The translations under genes were made by a program, and so were the position numbers. The notes beneath the pieces are model-generated. The model was not told the origin of the DNA, searched no databases, and saw only the letters and a list, made by a program, of their open reading frames with translations. From assembly GCF_000284595.1 (NCBI RefSeq), contig NC_017671.1, positions 2,265,001 through 2,329,000 of the forward strand: a stretch of 64,000 nt of DNA. Reading direction: 5' to 3'. This stretch comes from Stenotrophomonas maltophilia D457 (GTDB lineage: Bacteria; Pseudomonadota; Gammaproteobacteria; Xanthomonadales; Xanthomonadaceae). Within the stretch, counting starts at the first letter, position 1. Every line of letters begins with the position of its first letter. Below are positions 35,655 through 43,507 of this stretch, one piece after another.

Positions 35655-36287
35655 CTACTCGAGCTCGTGCTGATGGCGTGCGGCCAGCAGCAGCAGGTCA
35701 TTGGCGCGGCGGCAGCCCAGCGATTCCATCATCCGCGCGCGGTGGGTCTCCACCGTCTTGACGCTGATGCCGAGATCGGCGGCGATTTCCTTGTTGCTCT
35801 CGCCCTTGCCGATGCGGCGCAGGATCTCACGCTGCCGTGGTGAGAGTGCGGCGATGCCGGTGGGTTTCTCGCGGCCCAGCATCGGCGCCAGCATCTTGGC
35901 CGAGATCTGCGGGCTCAGGAACACCTGGCCGGCGTGCGCGGCCCGCAGTGCCAGTTCCAGTTCCTGCGGTGCGGCGTCCTTCACCACGAACCCGACCGCG
36001 CCACGATCCAGTGCATCGCGCACGTGGGCGGCATCGTCGTGCATGGTCATCATCACCACCCGGGTACCGGGGGCACGCAGGCGGATGTCGCTGAGCGCTT
36101 CCAGGCCGGTGCGGCCCGGCAGCGAGAGGTCCATCAGCACCACATCCGGTGCGTGCTGCAGGGACAGTTGCAGTGCCTGTTCGGCGTTGCTGGCCTCGGC
36201 CACGAGCTGCACGTCGGCAAACCCCTGCAGCAGCCGCGCCAGGCCGGCGCGGACAAGGGTGTGATCGTCGACGATGAGAACTCGCAC
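35655..36287 (-). CDS. NarL/LuxR-type response regulator (orphan)
   Basis: About 210 residues: a receiver domain (LIVDDHTLVRAG, phospho-acceptor D53 in VVLMDLSLPG, K about 103 in VVKDA), then a LuxR helix-turn-helix (LSPRQREILRRIGKGESNKEIAADLGISVKTVETHRARMM). The start is uncertain: GTG codons at 36285-36287, 36291-36293 and 36318-36320 are in frame and none has a good ribosome site; the first gives the family-standard N-terminus. No kinase adjoins it, but a HisKA_3-type kinase, the usual partner class, is at 60425-62527. Confidence 0.88.
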   Translation of the reverse strand: MRVLIVDDHTLVRAGLARLLQGFADVQLVAEASNAEQALQLSLQHAPDVVLMDLSLPGRTGLEALSDIRLRAPGTRVVMMTMHDDAAHVRDALDRGAVGFVVKDAAPQELELALRAAHAGQVFLSPQISAKMLAPMLGREKPTGIAALSPRQREILRRIGKGESNKEIAADLGISVKTVETHRARMMESLGCRRANDLLLLAARHQHELE

Positions 36288-36379
36288 AGGCACGCAGCAG
36301 ATCCGTGTAGGGGCATCCACCTTAACTTAGCTGAACGGGCGCGCCAAGGGTCGGCCGTACAGCGCCAAGGGGGCGGGTT

Positions 36380-36958
36380 TCAGCGTGCGCGGCGTGCCTC
36401 GGCCACCTGGCGGCGGTGCAGGCGGAACAGGTGCCGCTCCATCGCCATCTCCAGGCCATCACCCAAACGCTGGAAGCGCAGCCACAGGAAGTGCCCGCCG
36501 CTACCGTCGGCGGCTTCTGCGACGACCTCCACCGGCAGGTCGATGTGGTCGGGCAGCCAGTCGCTGGGCTGCAGGCGCACCACGCCGGCCTGGCCGGGGC
36601 TTGCACCGCTGCGCGGACCCAGCTGCAGGCGGATGCCGCGCCGCGACCAGCGCACCGGTCGCAGGGTCAGCTCCTGGCCCTGCTGGCGTACCAGCCGGCC
36701 AAGCAGCACCATCGCCAGGTCCAGCTTGGCTTCCAGCCGCTGCAACTGCAGGCTGGCTTCGTTGCGTTCGTCGTGCTCGTCGCCGCGGCTGTCCTCGACC
36801 AGTGCCAGGCTGCGCAGCAGGCCTTCGGCGCTGCTGGTGCGGCCGGCCGCGCTGCCCGCCTGGAACTCGGCCGGCAGGGCCAGTTCGCAGCTGAGCGTCT
36901 CGTCGAACAGCTCGCTTTCGGCCGGGTGATGCAGCGAGGTGGTCGGCAGCGAGGTCAT
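36380..36958 (-). CDS. Atypical PilZ-domain protein
   Basis: A 192-residue protein with a helical middle (ASLQLQRLEAKLDLAMVLLGRLVRQ, a likely coiled coil) and a PilZ-like barrel (LRPVRWSRRGIRLQL, PSDWLPDHIDLPVEVV). The c-di-GMP motif RxxxR is not evident, and the D/NxSxxG motif is changed to R-W-S-R-R-G. This matches the atypical, tetramer-forming PilZ class of Xanthomonas, which cannot bind c-di-GMP in the usual way. It overlaps fliT (ATGA) and sits in the fliD-fliS-fliT group, so a role in filament or motility control is likely but unproven. Confidence 0.75.
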   Translation of the reverse strand: MTSLPTTSLHHPAESELFDETLSCELALPAEFQAGSAAGRTSSAEGLLRSLALVEDSRGDEHDERNEASLQLQRLEAKLDLAMVLLGRLVRQQGQELTLRPVRWSRRGIRLQLGPRSGASPGQAGVVRLQPSDWLPDHIDLPVEVVAEAADGSGGHFLWLRFQRLGDGLEMAMERHLFRLHRRQVAEARRAR

Positions 36959-37248
36959 GCCAGCGATTCTGCCTGCAGATAGGCATGCGCCGCGCGAAGG
37001 GAGCGCTGGCCGTCGTTCATCAGTGCGGCCACGGCATCACGGCGCTGGCGCAGCAGGCCGAGCAGACTCTGCTGGCGCTCGAACAGGGCGCTCAGCGGCG
37101 CGTGGTCCGCAGCGGTCAGCGGCTGGCTGAGCAGGGCGTGCAGGGTGCTGTCGTGGCCGTCGAGCAGGCTGTCGGCCTGGTCGAGGGAGTCTTCGCCCAA
37201 GGCTCTCTCGAAGGCATCCAGCTGCGCATGCAGTTCCTGCAGGCTCAT
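36955..37248 (-). CDS. fliT: Flagellar chaperone FliT-like protein
   Basis: A 97-residue helical protein (MSLQELHAQLDAFERAL through AAHAYLQAESLA). Sequence identity to FliT families is weak by eye, but size, helix content and position directly after fliS support it. FliT binds FliD as its export chaperone. It overlaps both neighbours by ATGA-type junctions. Confidence 0.75.
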   Translation of the reverse strand: MSLQELHAQLDAFERALGEDSLDQADSLLDGHDSTLHALLSQPLTAADHAPLSALFERQQSLLGLLRQRRDAVAALMNDGQRSLRAAHAYLQAESLA

Positions 37249-37661
37249 GGCGCCACCGCGGCCGGGCGGCGCTGTTCGTGCGGGATCGCGTTCCAGGCGC
37301 TGTCGATCTCGCCCAGCAGCTGCAGCGATTCATCCAGCGCGGCACGGTCGTTGTGCAGGTTGGCCTCGGTCAGGCGCTGCAGCACGTAGTCGTACAGCGC
37401 CGACAGATTTCCGGCGATCTCGCCACCGGCCTCATGGTCCAGCGAGCCGTTGAGGTGGCCGACGATCGCGCAGACTTCGCCGATCGCCTTGCCCTTGCCG
37501 GCCTGGTCACCGCGTTCAAGGCTGGCCAGGGCGCGGCGCACGCGCTCCAGCGCGCCGGCCAGCAGCATCGCCACCAGCTTGTGTGGATCGGCATCGGCGA
37601 CCGCACTGGTCACCCCCACCTGGCGGTACTGCTCGGCATATTGACGGCTGGAACCGTACAT
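37245..37661 (-). CDS. fliS: Flagellin export chaperone FliS
   Basis: A 138-residue protein with the FliS pattern: YAEQYRQVGVTSAVADADPHKLVAMLLAGALERVRRALASLERGD, then GEVCAIVGHLNGSLDHEAGGEIAGNLSALYDYVLQRL. It binds the flagellin C-terminus until export. The ATG at 37659-37661 has AAGGAG eight bases upstream; a sigma-28-like box is at 37745-37772. Confidence 0.95.
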   Translation of the reverse strand: MYGSSRQYAEQYRQVGVTSAVADADPHKLVAMLLAGALERVRRALASLERGDQAGKGKAIGEVCAIVGHLNGSLDHEAGGEIAGNLSALYDYVLQRLTEANLHNDRAALDESLQLLGEIDSAWNAIPHEQRRPAAVAP

Positions 37662-37744
37662 TCGTGATTCTCCTTGCGCGGGGTGCCGTCGGGTGATCGC
37701 GGGGACCGGTGCCGACGGCGCGGCGATGATTGCTGTTGCGTCCG

Positions 37745-37772
37745 TTATCGGTGCATTGCGCGGCAAACTTGA
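37745..37772 (-). promoter_or_regulatory. Sigma-28 promoter candidate for fliS-fliT-pilZ
   Basis: Minus-strand TCAAGTTT, 12 bases, ACCGATAA. Each box has seven of eight consensus bases; the spacer is one longer than the norm. It lies in the fliD-fliS gap. Confidence 0.6.
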
Positions 37773-37789
37773 GTGCCGTGCATGTTCCG

Positions 37790-39205
37790 TCAGCGGTTCA
37801 ACTGGGCCAGCTGCTGCTGCAGCGCGGTGTTGCTCTGCTGCAGCTTGCCCATCAGGCTGTCCAGCGCCAGGAACTGCTTCTTGTAGCGCTCTTCCACGCT
37901 CTTCATGCGCGTGTCGAGGTCCTTGCGGCGCTTGTCGATGTTGTCCAGCGTGGTGTTCAGGCCCTTGGTGCGGGCAACGAAGGCGCCTTCCTTGCCGACC
38001 GTGGTGCTGACATAGCCGTCGACCAGCGTGTACAGCTTGCCGGCACCGCCGGTATCACCGGTGATCGCCTGGCGCATCTTCTCCGGCTGGCTGGCCAGTG
38101 CGGCGGCGAACTTGGTGGTGTCCAGGATCAGCGTGCCGTCGGCATTGGGATAGCCACGGGTATCCAGGCCGATCGCCTTGGCATCGAGCTTGTCACCGGC
38201 CAGGTCCTTGAGCACGCTCGACATCACCGAGCGCAGCTGGCTGGTGGCGCCGCGCATCTGCGCATCGCCGGTCAGCGTGGAGGCTTCCTTGGTCTTGGCG
38301 TCGTACTTGGTTTCGGTGTTGATCGCCGCCAGTGCAGCGTTGTAGGCGGTGACGAACTCCTGCATCACCTTGGTGGCTGCCGCAGTGTCCGTGCTGATGG
38401 TCACCGTGCTGGTGCCCGGCATCTTCAGGTTCAGGGTCAGGCCCGGAACCGCATCGGCCACGGTGTTGCTGGCGCTGACGACCTTCACACCATCGATGGT
38501 CAGCTCGGCGTCGGCGGCGGCGGTGTTCTGCTTGAGGCTGTTGACCAGGCCGCCCAGTTTGGCGTCGCTGCCGGCGTATTCGAGCTTGATCGCGTTGGCG
38601 GCACCGGTCTTCTCCTGGGCGATCGACAGGTACTGGTTGTCGCCGGAGCTGATCAGGGTGGCCTGCACGCCTTCCTTGCGGCCGGCCGCATCGATCTTGT
38701 TGCGGATGGTGGTCAGCGTGTCGCCGTCCTCCACCTCCACGTTCATGGTCTTGGCCTTGTCGCCCACGCCAACGGTCAGCGTCAAGGTTCCGGCAGCAAA
38801 CGTGTCAGTCTTGGGTACCGAGGTATCGGCGATCAGTTTGTGCGCTGTCGCCAGCGAGGTGACATTGACCACGTGCGTGCCGTTGGAGGCCGCAGCCTTG
38901 GTGGTGCCAACGTCATACAGCGCGACCGACGCCGTCAGGATCTCGTCGGTGCCCTTGTCGCCGCCCTTGCTGGCGGTCACCGTGCGCGTGTCGAACGCCG
39001 TGGTGGCCTTCAGTGCGGTCAGCGCCGTCTTCAGCTTGTCGAAGGCAGAGGTGATGGTGCCGATCGACGACAACTGCATCTTGGCCTTGGACTGCTGCAG
39101 GTTCAGCGCATTGTCGGCGGGCTTGCGGTCAGCTGCGACCAGCTGGTTGACGATGCTGGAAATATCCAGTCCCGAGCCAATGCCACCGTATCCAAAGTCT
39201 GCCAC
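37790..39205 (-). CDS. fliD: Flagellar filament cap protein FliD
   Basis: A 471-residue cap protein. The conserved N-terminus is GSGLDISSIVNQLVAADRKPADNAL. The middle is variable and Ala/Thr-rich. The C-terminal coiled coil is TRTKGLNTTLDNIDKRRKDLDTRMKSVEERYKKQFLALDSLMGKLQQSN. It caps the filament and folds incoming flagellin. Both a sigma-28 box (39263-39289) and a sigma-54-like box (39302-39317) lie upstream. Confidence 0.95.
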   Translation of the reverse strand: MADFGYGGIGSGLDISSIVNQLVAADRKPADNALNLQQSKAKMQLSSIGTITSAFDKLKTALTALKATTAFDTRTVTASKGGDKGTDEILTASVALYDVGTTKAAASNGTHVVNVTSLATAHKLIADTSVPKTDTFAAGTLTLTVGVGDKAKTMNVEVEDGDTLTTIRNKIDAAGRKEGVQATLISSGDNQYLSIAQEKTGAANAIKLEYAGSDAKLGGLVNSLKQNTAAADAELTIDGVKVVSASNTVADAVPGLTLNLKMPGTSTVTISTDTAAATKVMQEFVTAYNAALAAINTETKYDAKTKEASTLTGDAQMRGATSQLRSVMSSVLKDLAGDKLDAKAIGLDTRGYPNADGTLILDTTKFAAALASQPEKMRQAITGDTGGAGKLYTLVDGYVSTTVGKEGAFVARTKGLNTTLDNIDKRRKDLDTRMKSVEERYKKQFLALDSLMGKLQQSNTALQQQLAQLNR

Positions 39206-39262
39206 GTCGTTTCTCCTGGTATCCGGGCCCGGCCGTAGTGCGGTGGCCCGTCGTCAACGAAA

Positions 39263-39289
39263 ATAGCGGCCTGCGCCGCTGGGTCTTGA
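39263..39289 (-). promoter_or_regulatory. Sigma-28 promoter for fliD
   Basis: Minus-strand TCAAGACC, 11 bases, GCCGCTAT. It lies about 58 bases upstream of the fliD ATG. Confidence 0.65.
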
Positions 39290-39301
39290 GGACTTCGTCG
39301 A

Positions 39302-39317
39302 TGCACGTGCCGTGCCA
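39302..39317 (-). promoter_or_regulatory. Sigma-54 promoter candidate for fliD
   Basis: Minus-strand TGGCACGGCACGTGCA. The -24 box is perfect and the -12 box is GTGCA in place of TTGCA. The spacer resembles that of the fliE box. Confidence 0.5.
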
Positions 39318-39335
39318 ATCGCCTGGCGCGGGTTC

Positions 39336-39351
39336 TGGCACGCGGGTTGCA
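39336..39351 (+). promoter_or_regulatory. Perfect sigma-54 box on the plus strand (no gene assigned)
   Basis: Plus-strand TGGCACGCGGGTTGCA. All consensus positions are present with the right spacing. It points toward the fliC 3' end, where no plus-strand gene exists. The predicted start of transcription is near 39362. Confidence 0.6.
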
Positions 39352-39361
39352 GGAGGGCTGG

Positions 39362-39640
39362 GGCAGGGTGCGGGTAGGTTCACCGCGGGCTGCCGGGAGT
39401 CTGCAAAAAGCCCTCCCCCAATGCAGGGGAGGGATCAGGCTACTGACAATCGGGGGGAGACGAAGCCGCCCGGTACGTACAGTCAAAGGTACAGCGCTGA
39501 AAGAGAGGTCCGCAGGAGCGGGCGATGCCAAGCCGGTTCGGGAGTGATCCCGGGCCGGGCATGGCCCGCGCCTTCGTGCATCGTGGCTTCCCGGTTGCCG
39601 CTACCGTCGGTTCGACCCGACGGTAGCGGCGCCTTCTTGC
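39362..39640 (+). ncRNA. Possible sigma-54-dependent small RNA
   Basis: Inferred transcript only. It runs from the predicted start behind the box at 39336-39351 to the 14-bp perfect hairpin GCCGCTACCGTCGG/CCGACGGTAGCGGC (39597-39630), followed by a weakly T-rich GCCTTCTTG. It has at least five GGA motifs, one displayed as CCGC-AGGA-GCGG (39510-39521), the shape bound by CsrA/RsmA proteins. It does not overlap the fliC coding region unless it reads through. Chance assembly remains possible. Confidence 0.3.
39404..39433 (-). terminator. Rho-independent terminator after the flagellin cluster
   Basis: Minus-strand stem CCCTCCCC/GGGGAGGG (39411-39433), followed by a T-tract (complement of 39405-39409). 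It separates flagellin transcripts from fliD. Confidence 0.75.
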
Positions 39641-39646
39641 CGTGGA

Positions 39647-40825
39647 TCAGCGCAGCAGGCTGAGCACGCCCTGCGGCACCTGGTTGGCCTGGGCCAGCAT
39701 GGCCGTACCGGCCTGCTGCAGGATCTGGGTGCGGGTCAGTTCGGCGGTTTCCTTGGCGAAGTCGGTGTCCTTGATGCGGCTGCGCGACGCCGACAGGTTT
39801 TCCGACGAGGTCTGCAGGTTGGCCACGACCGAGGTGAAGCGGTTCTGGATCGCACCGAGGTCGGCGCGGGTGCTGTTGATCGCACCCAGGGCCTTGTCGA
39901 CCACTTCCAGCGCCTGCTGGGCGCCGAGCACGGTGCTCACGTCCAGCTTCTGCACGTTGGCCGAGGTATCGGTGCCGGCAGTGTAGGCGCCCGCAGCTGC
40001 CGCGGTGCCCCAGGTCTTGGCGGTCGCGTCGTAGTCGCTGCGCATCAGGGCGATATCGGCGGCGGCGACAGCCTTGCCTTCCTTCACCGAGCTCAGCTTC
40101 AGGGTGCCGTCGGCATTGGCTTCGGCGTAGATGCCGGCCTCGCCGATCTTGGCGTTGATGGCGGTGGCGACGGCCTTGGAGGCGTCGGCCGTGGTGGCGC
40201 CGGCCTTCACTTCAACCGTGCCGATGTCCACGCCCATCACGGTGCCGGAGAAACGGGCGCCGTCGGTGCTGGCAGCCAGGGCAGCGGTCGCGCCGGTGGC
40301 GAAGGTCGAGGTGCCCAGCGAGCCGGCCTTGGCATCGATGGTCTTGTCGATGGCGATGGCCTGGCCGGCATTGGCGCCGACCTGGAACAGCTGGCTGGAG
40401 AAGGTGCCGTCCAGCAGCTTGGTGCCGTTGAAGTCCGACTGCTTGGCGACGCGGTCGATTTCCGAGACCAGCTGGGTCACTTCGGCCTGCAGCGCCTTGC
40501 GGTCGCTGGCCGAGTTGGTGGCGTTGGAGGCCTGCACCGACAGCTCGCGGACGCGCTGCAGGTTGTTGCCGATTTCGGTCAGCGAACCTTCGGCGACCTG
40601 GGCCAGCGAGATGCCGTCGTTGGCATTGCGGATGGCGACGTCGGTACCGCGGATCTGGGTGCCGAAGCGCTCGGAGATCGCCAGGCCGGCGGCGTCGTCC
40701 TTGGCGCTGTTGATGCGCGAACCGGAGGACAGGCGCTGGATGGTGGTAGCCAGCGAGCTGCCGCTGGTGCTCAGGTTGCGCTGAGCATTCAGGGACATCG
40801 TATTGGTGTTGATGACTTGTGCCAT
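39647..40825 (-). CDS. fliC: Flagellin FliC (copy 1)
   Basis: A 392-residue flagellin. Conserved D0/D1 N-terminus (MAQVINTNTMSLNAQRNLST, RINSAKDDAAGLAISERF) and C-terminus (NRFTSVVANLQTSSENLSAS, ending ANQVPQGVLSLLR). The variable centre spans about residues 165-295. Residues 1 to about 165 and the last 90 or so are essentially identical to copy 2, including at the DNA level. The ATG is preceded by AAAGGA. No flagellar promoter of its own was found in the 86-base gap upstream, which holds a GC hairpin. Confidence 0.97.
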   Translation of the reverse strand: MAQVINTNTMSLNAQRNLSTSGSSLATTIQRLSSGSRINSAKDDAAGLAISERFGTQIRGTDVAIRNANDGISLAQVAEGSLTEIGNNLQRVRELSVQASNATNSASDRKALQAEVTQLVSEIDRVAKQSDFNGTKLLDGTFSSQLFQVGANAGQAIAIDKTIDAKAGSLGTSTFATGATAALAASTDGARFSGTVMGVDIGTVEVKAGATTADASKAVATAINAKIGEAGIYAEANADGTLKLSSVKEGKAVAAADIALMRSDYDATAKTWGTAAAAGAYTAGTDTSANVQKLDVSTVLGAQQALEVVDKALGAINSTRADLGAIQNRFTSVVANLQTSSENLSASRSRIKDTDFAKETAELTRTQILQQAGTAMLAQANQVPQGVLSLLR

Positions 40826-40865
40826 GGTGCTTTTCCTTTGGCGAAGGTGGAACGTGTTTCAGGAT

Positions 40866-40892
40866 CCGGGCGCCGCGTCATGCGGCGCCCGG
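40866..40892 (-). terminator. GC-rich hairpin between flagellin copies 1 and 2
   Basis: An 11-bp perfect stem CCGGGCGCCGC/GCGGCGCCCGG with a 5-base loop, about 20 bases past the copy 2 stop. There is no T-tract, so it may pause or stabilise a transcript rather than end it. Confidence 0.5.
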
Positions 40893-40911
40893 AGGTCGAT
40901 CAGCGAGCGGA

Positions 40912-42096
40912 TCAGCGCAGCAGGCTGAGCACGCCCTGCGGCACCTGGTTGGCCTGGGCCAGCATGGCCGTACCGGCCTGCTGCAGGATCTGGGTGCGGG
41001 TCAGTTCGGCGGTTTCCTTGGCGAAGTCGGTGTCCTTGATGCGGCTGCGCGACGCCGACAGGTTTTCCGACGAGGTCTGCAGGTTGGCCACGACCGAGGT
41101 GAAGCGGTTCTGGATCGCACCGAGGTCGGCGCGGGTGCTGTTGATCGCACCCAGGGCCTTGTCGACGATTTCCATCGCCTGCTGGGCACCCTTCACGGTG
41201 CTGACGTCCAGGTCGCTGGCGTACTTGGCGGCCGGCGCGGCCGTCGAGGCGGTGAAGGTCGGCGCGGTAGCGCCGGTCCAGGTGCCCGGGGTCGCGGTGA
41301 TGGCCTTGAACGAGCCATCGGCGTTGACGCTGTCCTTGACCGAGGTCAGGGTCACGCCAGCGGTGCCGTTCACTTCCGCGAACACGCCGGTCTCGCCGAT
41401 CTTGGCGTTGATCGCGGTCACCAGTGCTTCACGCGAGGCCTTGCCGGTGGCAGCGGCGTCGGCGCCCTGCTTGACCGAGACATCGGCAATGGCAACGCCA
41501 TTGATCTGCAGGCCGCTGGTGCTGAAATCAGCGTTGGTGCCCGGGTCGGCCAGGGCCAGCGCGTTGGTGTCGAACTTGGCGCCGCCCAGGGCGTTGGCCT
41601 TGGCATCGATGGTCTTGTCGATGGCGATGGCCTGGCCGGCGTTGGCACCGACCTGGAACAGCTGGCTGGAGAACGAACCGTCCAGCAGCTTGGTGCCGTT
41701 GAAGTCCGACTGCTTGGCGACGCGGTCGATTTCCGAGACCAGCTGGGTCACTTCGGCCTGCAGCGCCTTGCGGTCGCTGGCCGAGTTGGTGGCGTTGGAG
41801 GCCTGCACCGACAGCTCGCGGACGCGCTGCAGGTTGTTGCCGATTTCGGTCAGCGAACCTTCGGCGACCTGGGCCAGCGAGATACCGTCGTTGGCATTGC
41901 GGATGGCGACGTCGGTACCGCGGATCTGCGTGCCGAAGCGCTCGGAGATCGCCAGGCCGGCGGCGTCGTCCTTGGCGCTGTTGATGCGCGAACCGGAGGA
42001 CAGGCGCTGGATGGTGGTAGCCAGCGAGCTGCCGCTGGTGCTCAGGTTACGCTGAGCATTCAACGACATCGTATTGGTGTTGATGACTTGTGCCAT
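40912..42096 (-). CDS. fliC: Flagellin FliC (copy 2)
   Basis: A 394-residue flagellin, virtually identical to copy 1 in the N-terminal 165 and C-terminal 90 residues but different between about 170 and 300. Ends ANQVPQGVLSLLR. The shared ends are identical over long DNA stretches, indicating recent duplication or gene conversion. Its 72-base upstream gap has a hairpin (42139-42160) and AAGGA, but no sigma-28 box. Confidence 0.97.
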   Translation of the reverse strand: MAQVINTNTMSLNAQRNLSTSGSSLATTIQRLSSGSRINSAKDDAAGLAISERFGTQIRGTDVAIRNANDGISLAQVAEGSLTEIGNNLQRVRELSVQASNATNSASDRKALQAEVTQLVSEIDRVAKQSDFNGTKLLDGSFSSQLFQVGANAGQAIAIDKTIDAKANALGGAKFDTNALALADPGTNADFSTSGLQINGVAIADVSVKQGADAAATGKASREALVTAINAKIGETGVFAEVNGTAGVTLTSVKDSVNADGSFKAITATPGTWTGATAPTFTASTAAPAAKYASDLDVSTVKGAQQAMEIVDKALGAINSTRADLGAIQNRFTSVVANLQTSSENLSASRSRIKDTDFAKETAELTRTQILQQAGTAMLAQANQVPQGVLSLLR

Positions 42097-42138
42097 GAGG
42101 AGAGGTCCTTGAGCGGTTGCACGTGAGTTGGGTTAGAC

Positions 42139-42160
42139 GCCCCCGACGTGCCCCGGGGGC
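42139..42160 (-). terminator. Hairpin between flagellin copies 2 and 3
   Basis: Stem GCCCCC/GGGGGC with a C/G-rich loop, followed on the minus strand by GTCTAACC. It is a weak terminator at best and may allow read-through from the copy 3 promoter. Confidence 0.4.
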
Positions 42161-42168
42161 GGCTCATG

Positions 42169-43386
42169 TCAGCGCTGCAACAGGCTGAGCACGTTCTGCG
42201 GTACCTGGTTGGCCTGGGCCAGCATGGCCGTACCGGCCTGCTGCAGGATCTGGGTGCGGGTCAGTTCGGCGGTTTCCTTGGCGAAGTCGGTATCGCGGAT
42301 GCGGCTGCGCGACGCGGACAGGTCCTCCGAGGAGGTCTGCAGGTTGGCCACCACCGAGGTGAAGCGGTTCTGGATCGCGCCGAGGTCGGCGCGGACGCTG
42401 TTGACCGATTCCAGGGCCTTGTCGACGATCGACATCGCCTTCTGTGCGCCTTCGACGGTAGTGACGTTCAGGTCCTTGACGAAGCTGGCCGCTGCACCGG
42501 TCAGGGTGCCGCCGTTGGTGCTGGTCTCGGTCAGGCCCAGGCCGGCGAGGGTCGCGGCGGTGGCGCCGGCCGGCGGAGTCGCCGCGCTGACACCCAGCGC
42601 GAAGGTCTGGCCATCCTTGACCGAGGCCAGGCTGACGACGCCGGCATTGACCGAGGCAACCACGCCGGTTTCGCCCAGCTTGTTGTTGATCGCCGCGGCG
42701 GTGGCCGAGGTGATCGATTCGCCGGCCTTCACCGTGAAGTCGCTGATGGTGACCGTGGTGGCGGTGCCGCCCGGCGGGGTCACCGAGACCTGCAGGCCGG
42801 AGTAGGTGGTGTCGGCCGTCGCCTTGTCCACCGCCAGTGCGGTGCCGGTATAACCGTTGGCGAAAGTGGCCGCGCCCAGCGAATCGGCCTTGGCGTTGAC
42901 CACGCTGTTGATGGCGATGGCCTGGCCGGCGTTGGCACCCACCTGGAACAGCTGGCTGGTGAAGCTGCCGTCCAGCAGCTTGGTGCCGTTGAAGTCGGCC
43001 TGCTTGGCGACGCGGTCGATCTCGCTGACCAGCTGGGTCACTTCAGCCTGCAGGGCCTTGCGGTCGCTGGCCGAGTTGGTGGCATTGGAGGCCTGCACAC
43101 CCAGTTCGCGGATGCGCTGCAGGTTGTTGCCGACTTCGTTCAGCGAACCTTCGGCGACCTGGGCCAGCGAGATGCCGTCGTTGGCGTTGCGGATGGCCAC
43201 GTCCAGACCGCGGATCTGGGTGGTGAAGCGCTCGCTGATGGCCAGGCCGGCCGCGTCGTCCTTCGCGCTGTTGATGCGCAGGCCGGACGAGAGGCGCTGG
43301 ATGGTGGTGGCGAGCGAGCTGCCGCTGGTGCTCAGGTTGCGCTGAGCGTTGAGCGACATCGTATTGGTGTTGATTACCTGTGCCAT
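42169..43386 (-). CDS. fliC: Flagellin FliC (copy 3, promoter-proximal)
   Basis: A 405-residue flagellin, more diverged than copies 1 and 2 (RLSSGLRINSAKDDAAGLAISERFTTQIRGLDVAIRN; ends QVPQNVLSLLQR). The ATG at 43384-43386 is preceded by GAGGAG, and a good sigma-28 box lies about 95 bases upstream. It is the first of three tandem flagellin genes, all followed by fliD-fliS-fliT. Confidence 0.97.
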   Translation of the reverse strand: MAQVINTNTMSLNAQRNLSTSGSSLATTIQRLSSGLRINSAKDDAAGLAISERFTTQIRGLDVAIRNANDGISLAQVAEGSLNEVGNNLQRIRELGVQASNATNSASDRKALQAEVTQLVSEIDRVAKQADFNGTKLLDGSFTSQLFQVGANAGQAIAINSVVNAKADSLGAATFANGYTGTALAVDKATADTTYSGLQVSVTPPGGTATTVTISDFTVKAGESITSATAAAINNKLGETGVVASVNAGVVSLASVKDGQTFALGVSAATPPAGATAATLAGLGLTETSTNGGTLTGAAASFVKDLNVTTVEGAQKAMSIVDKALESVNSVRADLGAIQNRFTSVVANLQTSSEDLSASRSRIRDTDFAKETAELTRTQILQQAGTAMLAQANQVPQNVLSLLQR

Positions 43387-43480
43387 GGGGTCGTCTCCTC
43401 TTATATGGAACCCGTTGGTGAATGAAACGAAGCGCCGCCTGTTTTTTTGTGTGGCTGTGTGCTTCGCCGTTGCCAAATGA

Positions 43481-43507
43481 ATAACGGCGCTTTGTCAACA
43501 ACCTTTA
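43481..43507 (-). promoter_or_regulatory. Sigma-28 promoter for flagellin
   Basis: Minus-strand TAAAGGTT, 11 bases, GCCGTTAT. Seven of eight and six of eight consensus bases with exact spacing. It is the only clear promoter for the three tandem flagellin genes. Confidence 0.8.

Larger units (their letters stand above)
39206..39646. other. 441-bp fliD-fliC gap with opposed promoters
   Basis: It contains the fliD promoters on the minus strand, a perfect sigma-54 box on the plus strand (39336-39351), a flagellin terminator (39404-39433), a CCGC-AGGA-GCGG hairpin (39510-39521) and a 14-bp perfect hairpin (39597-39630). No protein-coding frame stands out. Confidence 0.7.

Noticed and set aside
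42148..43425. Plus-strand frames across the flagellins
   Set aside because: The same shadow appears over each flagellin copy because the copies are homologous. No independent start signal.
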